DNA from: Porites lobata
Taxonomy: Eukaryota; Cnidaria; Anthozoa; Scleractinia; Poritidae
Direction: 5' to 3'
Assembly (NCBI GenBank): GCA_942486035.1
Contig: CALNXK010000583.1
Coordinates: 1 to 64,000 of the forward strand
DNA length: 64,000 nucleotides
Made by a program: the position numbers and the translations under genes. A model generated the notes under the pieces. The model saw only the letters and a list, made by a program, of their open reading frames with translations. It ran no database searches and was not told where the DNA came from. Shown one piece after another: positions 35,774-45,221 of the stretch (positions within the stretch are counted from its first letter, which is position 1; every line of letters begins with the position of its first letter).

Positions 35774-36229
35774 GTTCGTGACCTTTGTGGCCTTTCACTG
35801 TGGGGATCGACCACCTACTCACAGATAAATTTCTCCATAAAATCGCACGTACAGCTTCAAACGTTTGCATCGAGCACAACAGTGGAGTCCATAAACCATT
35901 GTTTTTTTCATTCTTTGGAATAGAAAGTCCTTCATGTCGAGATTATTTAGCGAACAATACGAAACCGCAATTAACAATGGCGTCCGTATTGCAGCCTGGT
36001 TTTGTTTAGACCCAGAAAAATGGTTGTCATGACAGCGTGACGTCACACTTTAGTACTCTATTAGTATGCAGGAAGACACTGACTAGGCACTTAATTAGTA
36101 TGGAGGAAGGCACTTCTTTCCGAGGTGACGTCATAGACTAGGCACTTATCCACATCAATGATTTACCTATCCCTAAACTATCCTTACCTATCCACCAATG
36201 AGGCTTATCTTCATCCCTAGATAACTACT
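35774..36229. repeat. Right terminal inverted repeat region of the THAP/YqaJ transposon
   Basis: Bases 35995-36229 mirror 28785-28954 plus 31816-31880: shared CTGGGTCTAAACAAAAC, TGACGTCA-type sites, TAGTATGCAGGAAGACACTG and AGTGCCTAGTC repeats. This repeat is uninterrupted, unlike the left one. Confidence 0.75.
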
Positions 36230-36507
36230 GACGTGCGGATGGACGAATACAGAGGATTTAGAATACAACATTGCGTATGCTCTGTAAAGGGATGCTATCG
36301 TATTTCAATCATTTTAGCGTTTTTATGTGGATGGGCGAAAAAGATTCAAATACGCTTCGTGTGGACGCGTATTTCGGATACGTGTGGACAGGGCCTTATT
36401 GTTTTTAACTTAAAGAGGAATTAAAACAATGTAGCGGGCAAATGCCATGTGGCTATGCTCGTATACTACAAATGTGTGCACCCTAATAGGGTAATAAAGA
36501 TACTTAC

Positions 36508-36758
36508 CAGCCTGGGGTTTTCCCGAAGGTGTTGTACAACAGTTCGGCGTAACTCATCATGGGACATTTGAATTCCTTTGATAAGGTCAAGCTGCTCTGA
36601 AAGTGCAAAAAACATGCAGTTCCCCTCTCCTTGATTGTCAGATATCGCAAACCCTTTTTCCAAAGCAGTCCTCTTTAAAGCTTGCGAAAGCTCAGTTTTG
36701 CTGGACTCTGTGCGTGCTTCCAGCAGGATTTGTTGAAGTGTACGGAAAATAAGTTCAC
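36508..36758 (-). CDS. Gene B exon 9: OTU protease N-terminal half
   Basis: 251 nt between acceptor TTTCAG and donor GTAAGT, phase 1 in and 0 out. It encodes a helical lead (TLQQILLEARTESSKTEL), then ISDNQGEGNCMFFALSEQL and LRRTVVQHLRENPRL. GNC-x-FxA-x-SxQ is the OTU active-site block with catalytic Cys at about residue 1685. The position three residues before Cys is Glu, where OTU proteases typically have Asp. The exon is duplicated in copy C at 22150-22400. Confidence 0.8.
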
Positions 36759-36984
36759 CTGAAAGCGGAAGACGAAAAAGACAAAATAAGATAGAGGTTA
36801 TTTCACGCCAGTTTTATAGGAGATGATGATAATGATAATGATAATGAGAAAGAATTTGTATAGTGCTAGAACTATAAAATATTCAAAAGTGCTTAACATT
36901 AAGTTATAGATCAAAAATTCCTAAAAAGCTAATAATAATATCTTTTGGCTTTGGTTTAATTGGTAAAGCAAACAATGACATCAC

Positions 36985-37059
36985 CTGCCATCGGCCCTGT
37001 TGCAGCATCTTTTTCAAAACCATTTTGTGGAACGTCATCTTCTTGGGTTTTTTCAACAC
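36985..37059 (-). CDS. Gene B exon 8: second 25-residue cassette
   Basis: 75 nt, acceptor TTATAG and donor GTGATG, phase 1-1. It encodes GVEKTQEDDVPQNGFEKDAA and ends TGPMAG. Its near-identity to exon 7 and the same phase show a tandem exon duplication. It is a likely flexible acidic linker between the GT and OTU domains. Confidence 0.7.
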
Positions 37060-37271
37060 CTATAAAGTTTAAAATTAGCAGTGAATTTAAATGGTTTGGC
37101 CTGTGAGCGGGAGAGGGAAACAGTTATTTTACGTCAGTTTACTCGGAGATGCTACACTAAGTGCTTTCGAATAATCGAAAGCACTCTTGCTCAACAGAAG
37201 AAAATAACCGCACTATACTGCAAAATAAATTTTGTCTTTGCTTTAATTGACAAAGCAAACAATTACATTAC

Positions 37272-37346
37272 CTGCCATCGGTCCTGTTGCAGCAACTTTT
37301 TCACAGTCGTTCGGTGGAACGTCACCTTCTTTGGTTTTTTCAAGAC
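37272..37346 (-). CDS. Gene B exon 7: first 25-residue cassette
   Basis: 75 nt, acceptor TTTACAG and donor GTAATG, phase 1-1. It encodes GLEKTKEGDVPPNDCEKVAA and ends TGPMAG. A symmetric phase allows gain or loss of units without frameshift. Confidence 0.7.
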
Positions 37347-37851
37347 CTGTAAATTAAAAAAAAGTGTAGATTATAACAAAAAAATGTCACTCTTAAAAAA
37401 GGAAGATTCCAACCTTAAAAGCCCTCCATTCATTTTTTGTTATAAGTTATAAGTCAAAAGTTTGGCTGGGCTTTTTTTGTTATTTTCTTTTTATATACAA
37501 GAGAACACCACCATTACTGCTGCATATGAATAGAAATCAGATGACTTTGATGTATCGCAATGTTATAGATTTTAATTTTCTTTTATCGTTAACTCCTTCA
37601 AGTGTAGCCAACATTTTGTAAAATTATACATAAAAGTTTGAAAGAGTGGAATTGAATTGTTAAACAAATTCTCCTCATCAGTAACAAATGTATTAAGACC
37701 TATTTATGCACTCGCTATTGCTGAAGCAATGGACATACAGCGATGAACGATGAAGGTCAAATGAAGGGTAATCCTAATAAGATATGCATTTTAACATTTT
37801 CAAGTACTAATTATTACTGTTACTTTCCTATCGGTAAATTTGATTTCTTAC
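37347..37851 (-). other. Intron 6 of gene B
   Basis: 505 bp. The part 37441-37700 has a counterpart 5' of the first cassette exon in copy C (24600-24880), which shows the duplication included this intron. No gene seen. Confidence 0.6.
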
Positions 37852-39061
37852 CATACACCATCTTCCACATTCTGTCAACAAGAGCCTGGCACTGTCTCTC
37901 CCAACTGAATCTTTCATCATAACTTCTTCGCAGACTTTGGCTTTCCTCAAGCCGCTGTGTCCTTGTTTTTTGACGGATGGCTGCAATTGCCTTTGCCCAT
38001 TCCTTGGGGTCATCAGAGTCGATCACAAATGACTCACCCATTGGAAAACCACGCAGTGCTTTTCCAAATCCGGAGTTTCCACTAACCAGAATGGGAAGAC
38101 CAGCTGACATGGCCTCCACTGCTGTCAAACCAAACCCCTCAGTTCTTGATGGCATGATGGCCAGATCGACTTCACAAAACAACTCTCTCAATCTTTGTTT
38201 GTCTTTCACAAATGATCTCACAATCAGCTGGTTCTTTGAAATGCCAGTCTGGAGTAAGATTTTTGCGACTTCATCCTGCTTTCCATCGGTTGCACCAACG
38301 AAAACAAGACTATAAGAACTGTCCTTCAATTCCACTATCGATTTAGCGGCGATGTCGTATCCTTTAAGACTAAAGTCTTCCAAATCACCGCGACCAAAGG
38401 TCAATACTCTGAAATTTACACCATCTTGTGCAGCATGTCCAATATCTGAAAACTCTGCGAAGGAACCTGGTATAAATTGAAAGACATCTCGATGAGATGA
38501 GCGCAACTTGCACGTGATCGCTTCTTTTAACTTTGGTCCAACGGCTACAACAAGATCTGCAATTTGACAAAGCTCAACTTCAGCTCTGTTCTTCGCTTCT
38601 CCCTTGGCAATGGCGCTTGGATAGTTCTTATGCATCGCCAGCTCTTCAGGCTCGGTGTGAACAACCTGCAACCACTTGCATTGATGAGACTTTCTGATAA
38701 TTTGTGCTTGTCTGCCAAGCTTTGCTCCGTGGCCGATCACAACCTGAATGTCAAGGTCATCTGGTGGAAAACTCAACCAGTCAAGAGGATCACTGAAGGC
38801 AGGAAGACGCCCTGCTTCCCGGATAGAAATGTTGTGAATTTTGGCAGCTCTCTTGTCCTCTTCGCCACACTCAAATTCAGGTACAAGAATGGTGACTTCT
38901 ACGTTTGCGTCTTTTGCCAAATGTATGGCAAGAGTTCTGTTTATTGTTGACAAGCCACCCTTGGACGACCCCCACTCATTCGCGAGAAGGGTAACTTTCA
39001 GTACCAGACGCTCTGGACGAGCTTGTGCAGTATCAGGTGAAGATGATGGAGTACACTCCTC
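37852..39061 (-). CDS. Gene B exon 6: GT4 glycosyltransferase domain
   Basis: A 1210-nt exon (acceptor CCATTCAG, donor TATG|GTAAGA) encoding one complete GT-B fold domain. N-terminal half: VLKVTLLANEWGSSKGGLST with the Gly-Gly loop (residues 1219-1223) and VVIGHGAKLG. C-terminal nucleotide-sugar half: FRVLTFGRGD, YSLVFVGATDG, and the E-x7-E motif in RTEGFGLTAVEAMSAGLP (Glu 1492 and 1500). This is the retaining family GT4 (glycosyl transferase group 1) signature, and both acidic residues are present. A read-through of the donor would reach TAA at 37820-37822 soon after, a possible alternative C-terminus without OTU. The acceptor lies immediately before GAG GAG TGT, so the domain is internal and not a separate gene, although a stand-alone start at an upstream in-frame codon cannot be excluded. 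Confidence 0.85.
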
Positions 39062-39566
39062 CTGAATGGCAACCAAAATTGCATATTTTAAATTAAATTT
39101 TACATCTGGGGGTTTCTACCTTGTGGAATGAAAGTTTGCAAAACATGTTATCAACACGTTAGATGCTATAAAGTTATCGCTCAACAATAAAACAAAACTG
39201 TTCAGCACATTGAAAAAGACTGCGACCCACTGCTATGCCTACAGGCCAACATTAATTAGTAATACATGGTAGCCACTTAATATCACGTAAGTGGATAAGG
39301 TCAATTACCAATCTTCGCTAAGTTGAATGCAAAAAAGCCTTCTCTTACACTGCAGAGAAGCTCATGATAGTATAAATCAAGACATACGTTGTACATCATA
39401 CAATAACCTAACAAAGTACATGCATATAGATTTTGTTGAAACCTTTTTAGTTTAAATAGATGGCTACCTTTTAAGGACATAAGTTTTTATTAGTAGTATG
39501 TGTATTCGCTTGCTATATGTAATATGCTAAGAGCACTGCTAGAGATGGCATTTTACTGCTACCTAC
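39062..39566 (-). other. Intron 5 of gene B
   Basis: 505 bp, unremarkable AT-rich sequence with donor GTAGGT and acceptor ATTCAG. Nothing else seen. Confidence 0.6.
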
Positions 39567-40349
39567 CTTACTTTCTATTTGTGAGAACCACTTTTCCTGT
39601 CCTGTAACTGTGAGTACCTCCTCAACAGGTTTCTTTTTGCAAATCATAGGATCACCTTGTCTTAACTCAAGGAGATGAAGACAATCATCATGAGAACATG
39701 CCATCTGATCATGCCTTGAACACTTTTCCCGCTGACAATACGGACAGGCGACCCGAATATGATACTGCAATCCACCTTTATAGAGATCACGAGACAAAGT
39801 TTGCAAAGTTGCCTCCACAAACTCACGAACCTGCACTGCCACCTCACTTGTGCCATCCACCGAGATCTGCTGAAGTTGGTTTCTTTGCTTGATAAAAAAC
39901 TTAATAAACTGCTTCTTACAAATAAGGACAAAATCATGGACAGTTTTCTTCCCAATAACAAACCACGCTCCATTTTGGTACAGGGTAGGGGGCTGTGTTG
40001 GACCATCTTCAGAACACCAACGGACAGATCGAGAAACAAGCCGAGTGAACAGACCATGGGGAACAGAACCGCTGACAAAGTAAACAAACAGAGGACAAGG
40101 GTCCAGCCTTGAGGGCGCCATGGAACAAAGGGAATCAGGTGAAGCTTTGAGTTGAGATGGAACAAAATACTTATCAACTGTTTTTGAAGATGAAAATTTT
40201 GCAATCAATCCAAATTGTTCCATCAAATCAAGAATGTCTTTCCTGGCAACACCCTTCAGAAGAAATTTGGAAAACACATGATCAAGCAATTCCATGCTGA
40301 GAACACCGCTTTCTTCGACTTCCTTCCAGTGCTTTGCAAACTTAGGGAC
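39567..40349 (-). CDS. Gene B exon 5: COR-B domain and Cys-rich tail
   Basis: 783 nt, acceptor CTCTTAG and donor AAG|GTAGGT. It encodes VPKFAKHWKEVEESGVLS, LLDHVFSKFLLKGVARKDIL, LDLMEQFGLIAKF and SQLKASPDS..., then LFVYFVSGSVPHGLFTRLVS: the normal COR C-terminal sequence of metazoan ROCO proteins (dimerisation module). After a predicted helical stretch comes a Cys/His cluster (CPYCQREKCSRH... C..DDCLHLLELRQG... MIC) at residues 1125-1155, as in other ROCO and NLR-like proteins, which may bind zinc. The exon joins GT exon 6 in phase 0. Confidence 0.85.
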
Positions 40350-41205
40350 CTAAGAGACAATAACAAGAGGAATGATCACAAAAAGTTTCAACACAGCTTT
40401 CTTGTAGGATCATTTTACACTACTAAAGTGTTAAATTTTTAGTAAGTTTACTAAAAGAAATTTGCGGATTTGTGTGAGGACGCATGTAAAATGGAAGTTA
40501 CAAAAGACTGCCTAGATAGTACAACTGAGAAAAAATCTCTCTGGCGGGCGAAAAAAGACCTCAAATTTGAAATCTTTAGAGTGCTCGTTGAAGCGCCACG
40601 TAAATGCCAGCATCCTCCATCTGGTTTACTCACCGGAAAATTCTTACGGTCCAAATTTCACTTCCAGAACCTGGAAGTGCGTTCTGATTGGTCGACACAG
40701 AGTTGCTAGTTTCAGAAGACGTATCAATTACTTTCCACTCTGTTTTGTTTTGAGAGATTCCCTTAAGACTACATTTGAGGATAATTGCAGGTAAATTGGT
40801 TATGAGCAGCTCTCATTGCTAGTGGACACCAGGTGATGCGGTATAAAGACGTCTGAGAGGGGAAGCTTTTGGGGAAACAATCTTTAATTACTCATAGCGG
40901 AATTTTGACGATGACGGGTGCCTATTATGTTGACATTGATTTCACAATTGCTTCTACTTACTTCCATTGCACACCTTTAAAGATAGATTGTTCTGATCAT
41001 CTAATCACATGAACGTCCTCATCATGGATGGGATTTTGTTGAACCCATGATCTCAGCACGGGTTACCAATAGATATAGCCAGCGAATGTGGACGTATTTC
41101 GGGTCGACGCTTCTCTCCAGCTAAAAAGTGGAGGGAAGCGACGACCCGAAATACTTCTGCAACCATTGCCATAGTTTAAATTCGAGTTTATAATGTATAT
41201 CTTAC
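40350..41205 (-). other. Intron 4 of gene B
   Basis: 856 bp. It contains a short hairpin at 41090-41157 (TATTTCGGGTCGACGCTTC and its complement around a GGAGGGAAGCG loop), related to fragments near 51860 and 52875. No gene. Confidence 0.55.
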
Positions 41206-41455
41206 AATTTTCTCAAAATCTGGAATAGTGATCAGCTGCCCGAACAAGTCTATCAGCCACTGGGTACTCAAGATGACTGTGCTACGGTGCTTGATAATTA
41301 TCCCCAGGTCATGATAGAAATTCACCATGGTGGTAAACCCTTCATGGTCATTGATGAAGCACTTCTCCTTGGCATGGGTCCGTAGCTTCGTTATACTCAG
41401 GTAATAAACTGGCTTGGAAAGTAAAGCGTTGATGACCTTCTCAAAGATCAGCCAT
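41206..41455 (-). CDS. Gene B exon 4: COR-A segment
   Basis: 250 nt, acceptor AAACTAG and donor ATT|GTAAGA. Joined in phase 2 it completes the COR start IPVRWLIFEKV and continues KEKCFINDHEGFTTMVNFYH, DLGIIIKH and VILSTQWLIDLFGQLIT. The LGxII... QWLxDxF pattern is the COR hallmark. The frame has no initiator and would not be noticed as a separate gene. Confidence 0.85.
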
Positions 41456-41969
41456 CTAGTTTATAAAAACAAAGAGAAACGTAGAAGCGCGCCTAATAGT
41501 ATCCATGTCACTGCACAGTATACTGACTACAGTACAGACTACAGTACAGAGCACACGTTTCAAAACATGACGTTGAACATCCATAGCAAAAAAAATGGTG
41601 ACTAAAATTGCTGTGAAAGTCGCCAAGACCGCGTTGGGAATTTGTTAAGCAGTCATGTGCAAAGTTAAATTTTTCATTAGTTAGTTTTTATGGTCTTTCT
41701 AAAGAAAAAATGAGATAAATATAAGCTTAAATAAGCTGACCTAAGACAGCAGGTTTAACCCTTTAAGCCCCAATATACACGTATTAATTCTCCATACTGA
41801 TCTCTATACATTTTCTTAAGGAATGAGTTGGGAGAATCTGATAAAAGATCAAAGCATTTTCTCTAAGGCGATCATTTTATTAATTCTCATAACCTGATCT
41901 CCTGAAATTGTATGGATATCGTTAGGAGAAAATTGATGTTTGGCACTATTGGGACTTTAAAGGGTTAAT

Positions 41970-42630
41970 AGGCCTTTTGCATTAGTTGATCACGTGATCA
42001 ACTTTCTGTAAGCACGAAGACAGTTCGCTTTTTCCAAAATTGTTAGCAAGAATTGAAAGAGCATATTAAGATTAGGCAACCTGTCAATTTCCAGCCGTAT
42101 ATCTCAAAAGTAGCGATCGCAACGGCCGCCGAAAATTAGAAGGGAAAAACAACTCTTCCTACCCAGTCACGTTTGAGTGGTTTTCCATATAAACTCTTGA
42201 AAATTAGGAAATTTTCAAACTGTCGTAAAATATTTCCTGAAGCATTATGGGGCTCAAATCTCCCTTTTATTCATAACAGGCGATCTCAAATGCGTAAGGG
42301 AAAGCCTTCAAGACAGTTAAAAAATGTCGAAATTTACGAGGATTTCTATGGAAAACCATTCAAGTGTGACTGGGTGCCAAGAGCTGTTTTTCTGTGGTAG
42401 ATGTATGTGAAATAAATCATATAAGAACTGCGGAAATCAAATTCTCATACAAATCCTTCTTATTTTCGGCGGCCGTTGCAATCGCCCATTTTAAGAAATA
42501 CGGGTGAAAATTCACAGGTTACCTAATTTTAACATGCTCTTTCAGTTCCTGCTATCAAAATTGTCCAAAGGCGAACTATTTTCGTGTTTACAGAAGGTTG
42601 ATCACGTTAACAACTATTGCAAAAGGCCTA
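41970..42630. mobile_element. 0.66 kb MITE with about 190 bp inverted repeats
   Basis: The left arm begins AGGCCTTTTGCA and includes GTTGATCACGTGATCAAC, GAAAGAGCATATTAA and CAACGGCCGCCGAAAAT. The right arm holds their reverse complements (ATTTTCGGCGGCCGTTG at about 42463, TGCTCTTTCAG, GCAAAAGGCCT). No complete protein frame. Confidence 0.75.
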
Positions 42631-44216
42631 TATTAGCGTTAAGTGGTCACCCTGGATTAAGGTGGCTCCAACCTCACAGAACTCTGGAAAGAGGGGCTTT
42701 TATTTTCCCTTGGTTGAACTCACTGTTTAGTATCAAGGTCGAATTATAGTCAACTTACGGATATCTTGATGATATGGAAACAGCTCAACTCCCGGCAAAA
42801 ACGACTGAAACAAACTCGCCTTCCCCAGCGTATACACAGTTAAAAGAAATGACTGTATCGATCTGTCTGCCTTTACATTAAAGGGACCTTTAACTGGATG
42901 TTCTGGTAAACCACATGAGTATGAAGTTTACTACACTTTAAATTTTTGAACGACAATGAAATCCACACAGTGCTTTTCGCCTAATTCCTAAAAGCTAAAT
43001 GAGAAAATTTTTTTCTGTCAAACCCTTTAGGGCAGGATATTTCTTCAGCCCAGTCAAACCTGCATTACATAGTTAACTTACTGTAATCATGGCAGAAATT
43101 CATTCCTTATTACTGCTTAGACTGTTCACAGTCCCCTATTTTGCCGTGAGATCGTCGAGCGCGTCTTACCGTTAATGGCGGCCATCTTGATTTTCAAATG
43201 TACCGCGTGGGCGAGCGTCGGGGATTATACCTCCGTTCCCCGCCTCCTAAGTAGATTTGACACTTATCTTATATAGCCGCCCTCAACTCTCGACGGTCTT
43301 ACGGAAAAATAAGGGACTTTGAACAGTCTAATGACTGTCAGGAAATGATATTTTTTTCCACCTGAGTGAGAGACTACAATTAACAGCCTCTAGGCCTTAA
43401 GCGGATGTTTTGGCCGGGTGTTAGGAAAACTAAGACCAAAGACCTAAGACTCGCCTTAGTTTTCGAGATTACGAAGACTCCAAAAAACTGATTCCGTCGA
43501 AGTGTGAAGTCAAATTATAACTGAAGATAGGTATGATTTGTCAAATTACAGAAATTATATTCTGTCCGATCCTTTCCATGGAGGTTTAGGTCAAATTTAG
43601 CGGGAGATGTAGGGGTCTCAGATTTCGTAGTCTCGTTAATTAAGAAAACAAGGACCCTGTCATATCGAGTTATGAGCTGATTAACCGAGATTATAGAATT
43701 GAACAATAAACACTTAGTTTTGAAAATAAAACACATTGATTGATTGAATTACTTTGAAATGAGGGAAATTTTATTACAGCATTTAAGAATAGCTTAATCA
43801 CTTTTCTTTCATTCTGATTGTATCCCTCGGAGTGTTATACTCAAAAAATGGTTTCATAAAGATACGAAAGACCCTACAAAACTAACCCGTAAAATATATA
43901 TGAAGTCGGATTACGACCCTTCAAAGACTATATTCTGTAAAACTACTGAAAACTATCATCCGCTCAATCTGCTTCTTCTAATCTATAGACATATAAATTC
44001 AGGCATACATAAGGATGAATACGTATGTATAAATTGTACACTCAAAATATGCCTTACCCCGATTTATCGATAACTTTGGTAAAATCGGTAAAATCATTCC
44101 GCTGTACATGGGTTGTTGCTGCGACCCTAATTGCGTTACCAGAATATTATCAAAATCGCTTTCGTCTATCAATTGGGTTATCGGTTAAACATCACACAAA
44201 AAGGCATTCTTAAAAA

Positions 44217-45029
44217 CGGTCAGTGTAAAACGCAGACTGCGGACTGCAGACTGCAGACTGCGGACCAGGGGTAAAATGCAGACTGAGTGTAAAATGCAGA
44301 CTGCAGACTGAGAGTAAAATGCAGACTGGGGTAAAATGCAGACCGAGCATAAACTGTAGTTGTGAAAAGGTTTAAGGGTCAAAAAATCCCGCAAATACAT
44401 GTAAACGAACACTTACTTGACGACATCTGCTTTCACAAATCTATTCAGGACTTTCTTCTCCGGAACGTTGTCGACGACCCAAAAACATATAATCGCAATC
44501 TTGAACCTTTTTTCCGTCCGAGAGACCTCACGCTTCAAGTTTAGACGCGAAGTTTTCGATATACGTGACCAGGGACCGTGAATTGTTACAACACCAGGAT
44601 GTTTACGCTTAAATGGAAGCTGCTGACCCAAAATACTGTACAGGAAGAATTATGCTGATAAAAAGGGAGTAAATCATTCCAACACCAAAGAAAGATGTTC
44701 TGCAGGAAATTTGGATGACCTTCTATGAAAGTATTGCGAATCAAGGTACACAGACTTAACCTGTTCGGATTTTCATTGAAACTTCTGGCGAATGTGCAAT
44801 CCACTTCAACTAGGAAGCGAAGTGTGTAACTGATACCGGCTAGCTATTTCACCGATTTGGAGAAGAAGGAGCACAAATGTTTAAAAAAGTCTACAGTCTT
44901 TATTCTGCATTTTACCCCAGTCTGCATTTTACTCTCAGTCTGCAGTCTGCATTTTACACTCAGTCTGCATTTTACCCCTGGTCCGCAGTCTGCAGTCTGC
45001 AGTCCGCAGTCTGCGTTTTACACTGACCG
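44217..45029. mobile_element. Mutator-like element, copy 1, with tandem-repeat inverted ends
   Basis: Ends are CGGTCAGTGTAAAACGCAG and CTGCGTTTTACACTGACCG. The inverted repeats (about 140 bp) consist of tandem variants of GCAGACTG and GTAAAATGCAGACTG. The 9-mer TCTTAAAAA flanks both sides (44208-44216 and 45031-45039). The inside (44360-44880) is about 75-90% alike between this copy and 57377-58503. It has minus-strand frames such as MGQQLPFKRKHPG that I do not recognise and that may be captured DNA. Confidence 0.7.
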
Positions 45030-45136
45030 CTCTTAAAAAGGGCGTTTTCCCGAGAGGTTATTTTTATCGTTGCCACCCCGGAGATCACTGGAAAGTAGGA
45101 GAAAAGTTAAGGGCAGTACCGGGGTAGGGTAAGCTT

Positions 45137-45221
45137 TCCCCGCAGCCGTTTTTTGGATGTCACGCAATGCTCCCCAAAAAGATTTGGGGAAGCGTTGCGT
45201 GACATCCAAAAAACGGCTGCG
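45137..45221. repeat. Perfect 37-bp stem hairpin
   Basis: The arm CGTTTTTTGGATGTCACGCA at 45143-45162, with its flanks, is complemented by TGCGTGACATCCAAAAAACG at 45196-45215, with a small CCCCAAAAAG loop region. Probably a small MITE. Confidence 0.7.

Larger units (their letters stand above)
28785..36229. mobile_element. DNA transposon with THAP-DDE transposase and SWIM-YqaJ genes (IS4EU/Harbinger-like)
   Basis: Inverted ends start AGTAGT and share GGATGAAGATAAGCCTCATT (28798-28817 and 36197-36216). Inverted homology continues for about 230 bp once the inner insertion is removed. The hexamer GACGTG flanks both ends (28779-28784 and 36230-36235) and occurs once-like in copy C, so it is a candidate target duplication. 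Inside are two convergent genes: SWIM-YqaJ on plus and THAP-DDE_Tnp_4 on minus. Both frames look intact. The pairing recalls the eukaryotic ISL2EU/IS4EU elements; the exact superfamily is my inference. Without the inner insertion the element is about 4.6 kb. Confidence 0.75.
28628..36397. mobile_element. GGCC..CCACACGTAT MITE, split by a larger transposon
   Basis: The left part (28628-28784, from AGGCCACGTCCACACGTAT) and right part (36236-36397, ending ATACGTGTGGACAGGGCCTT) are the two halves of the MITE found whole at 21768-22040 in copy C. The 7445 bp between them is the inserted DNA transposon. Confidence 0.7.

Noticed and set aside
37820..39076. Stand-alone 418-residue glycosyltransferase gene starting MVAIQEECTP
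   Set aside because: The first codons are intronic: a good acceptor CCATTCAG sits exactly before GAG GAG TGT, and phases match the COR exon and the cassette exons. The independent gene remains a less likely alternative.
39513..40295. Stand-alone gene beginning MELLDHVFSK
   Set aside because: That Met is internal to a COR domain. The frame continues upstream to a splice acceptor and joins exon 4.
40470..40794. Overlapping plus-strand frames in intron 4
   Set aside because: Antisense to the gene B intron, no motif and no paralogue.
44217..45029. Regularly repeated GCAGACTG units considered as a CRISPR-like array
   Set aside because: Units are contiguous and degenerate without unique spacers, and mirror each other at both ends of a transposable element in a eukaryotic genome.
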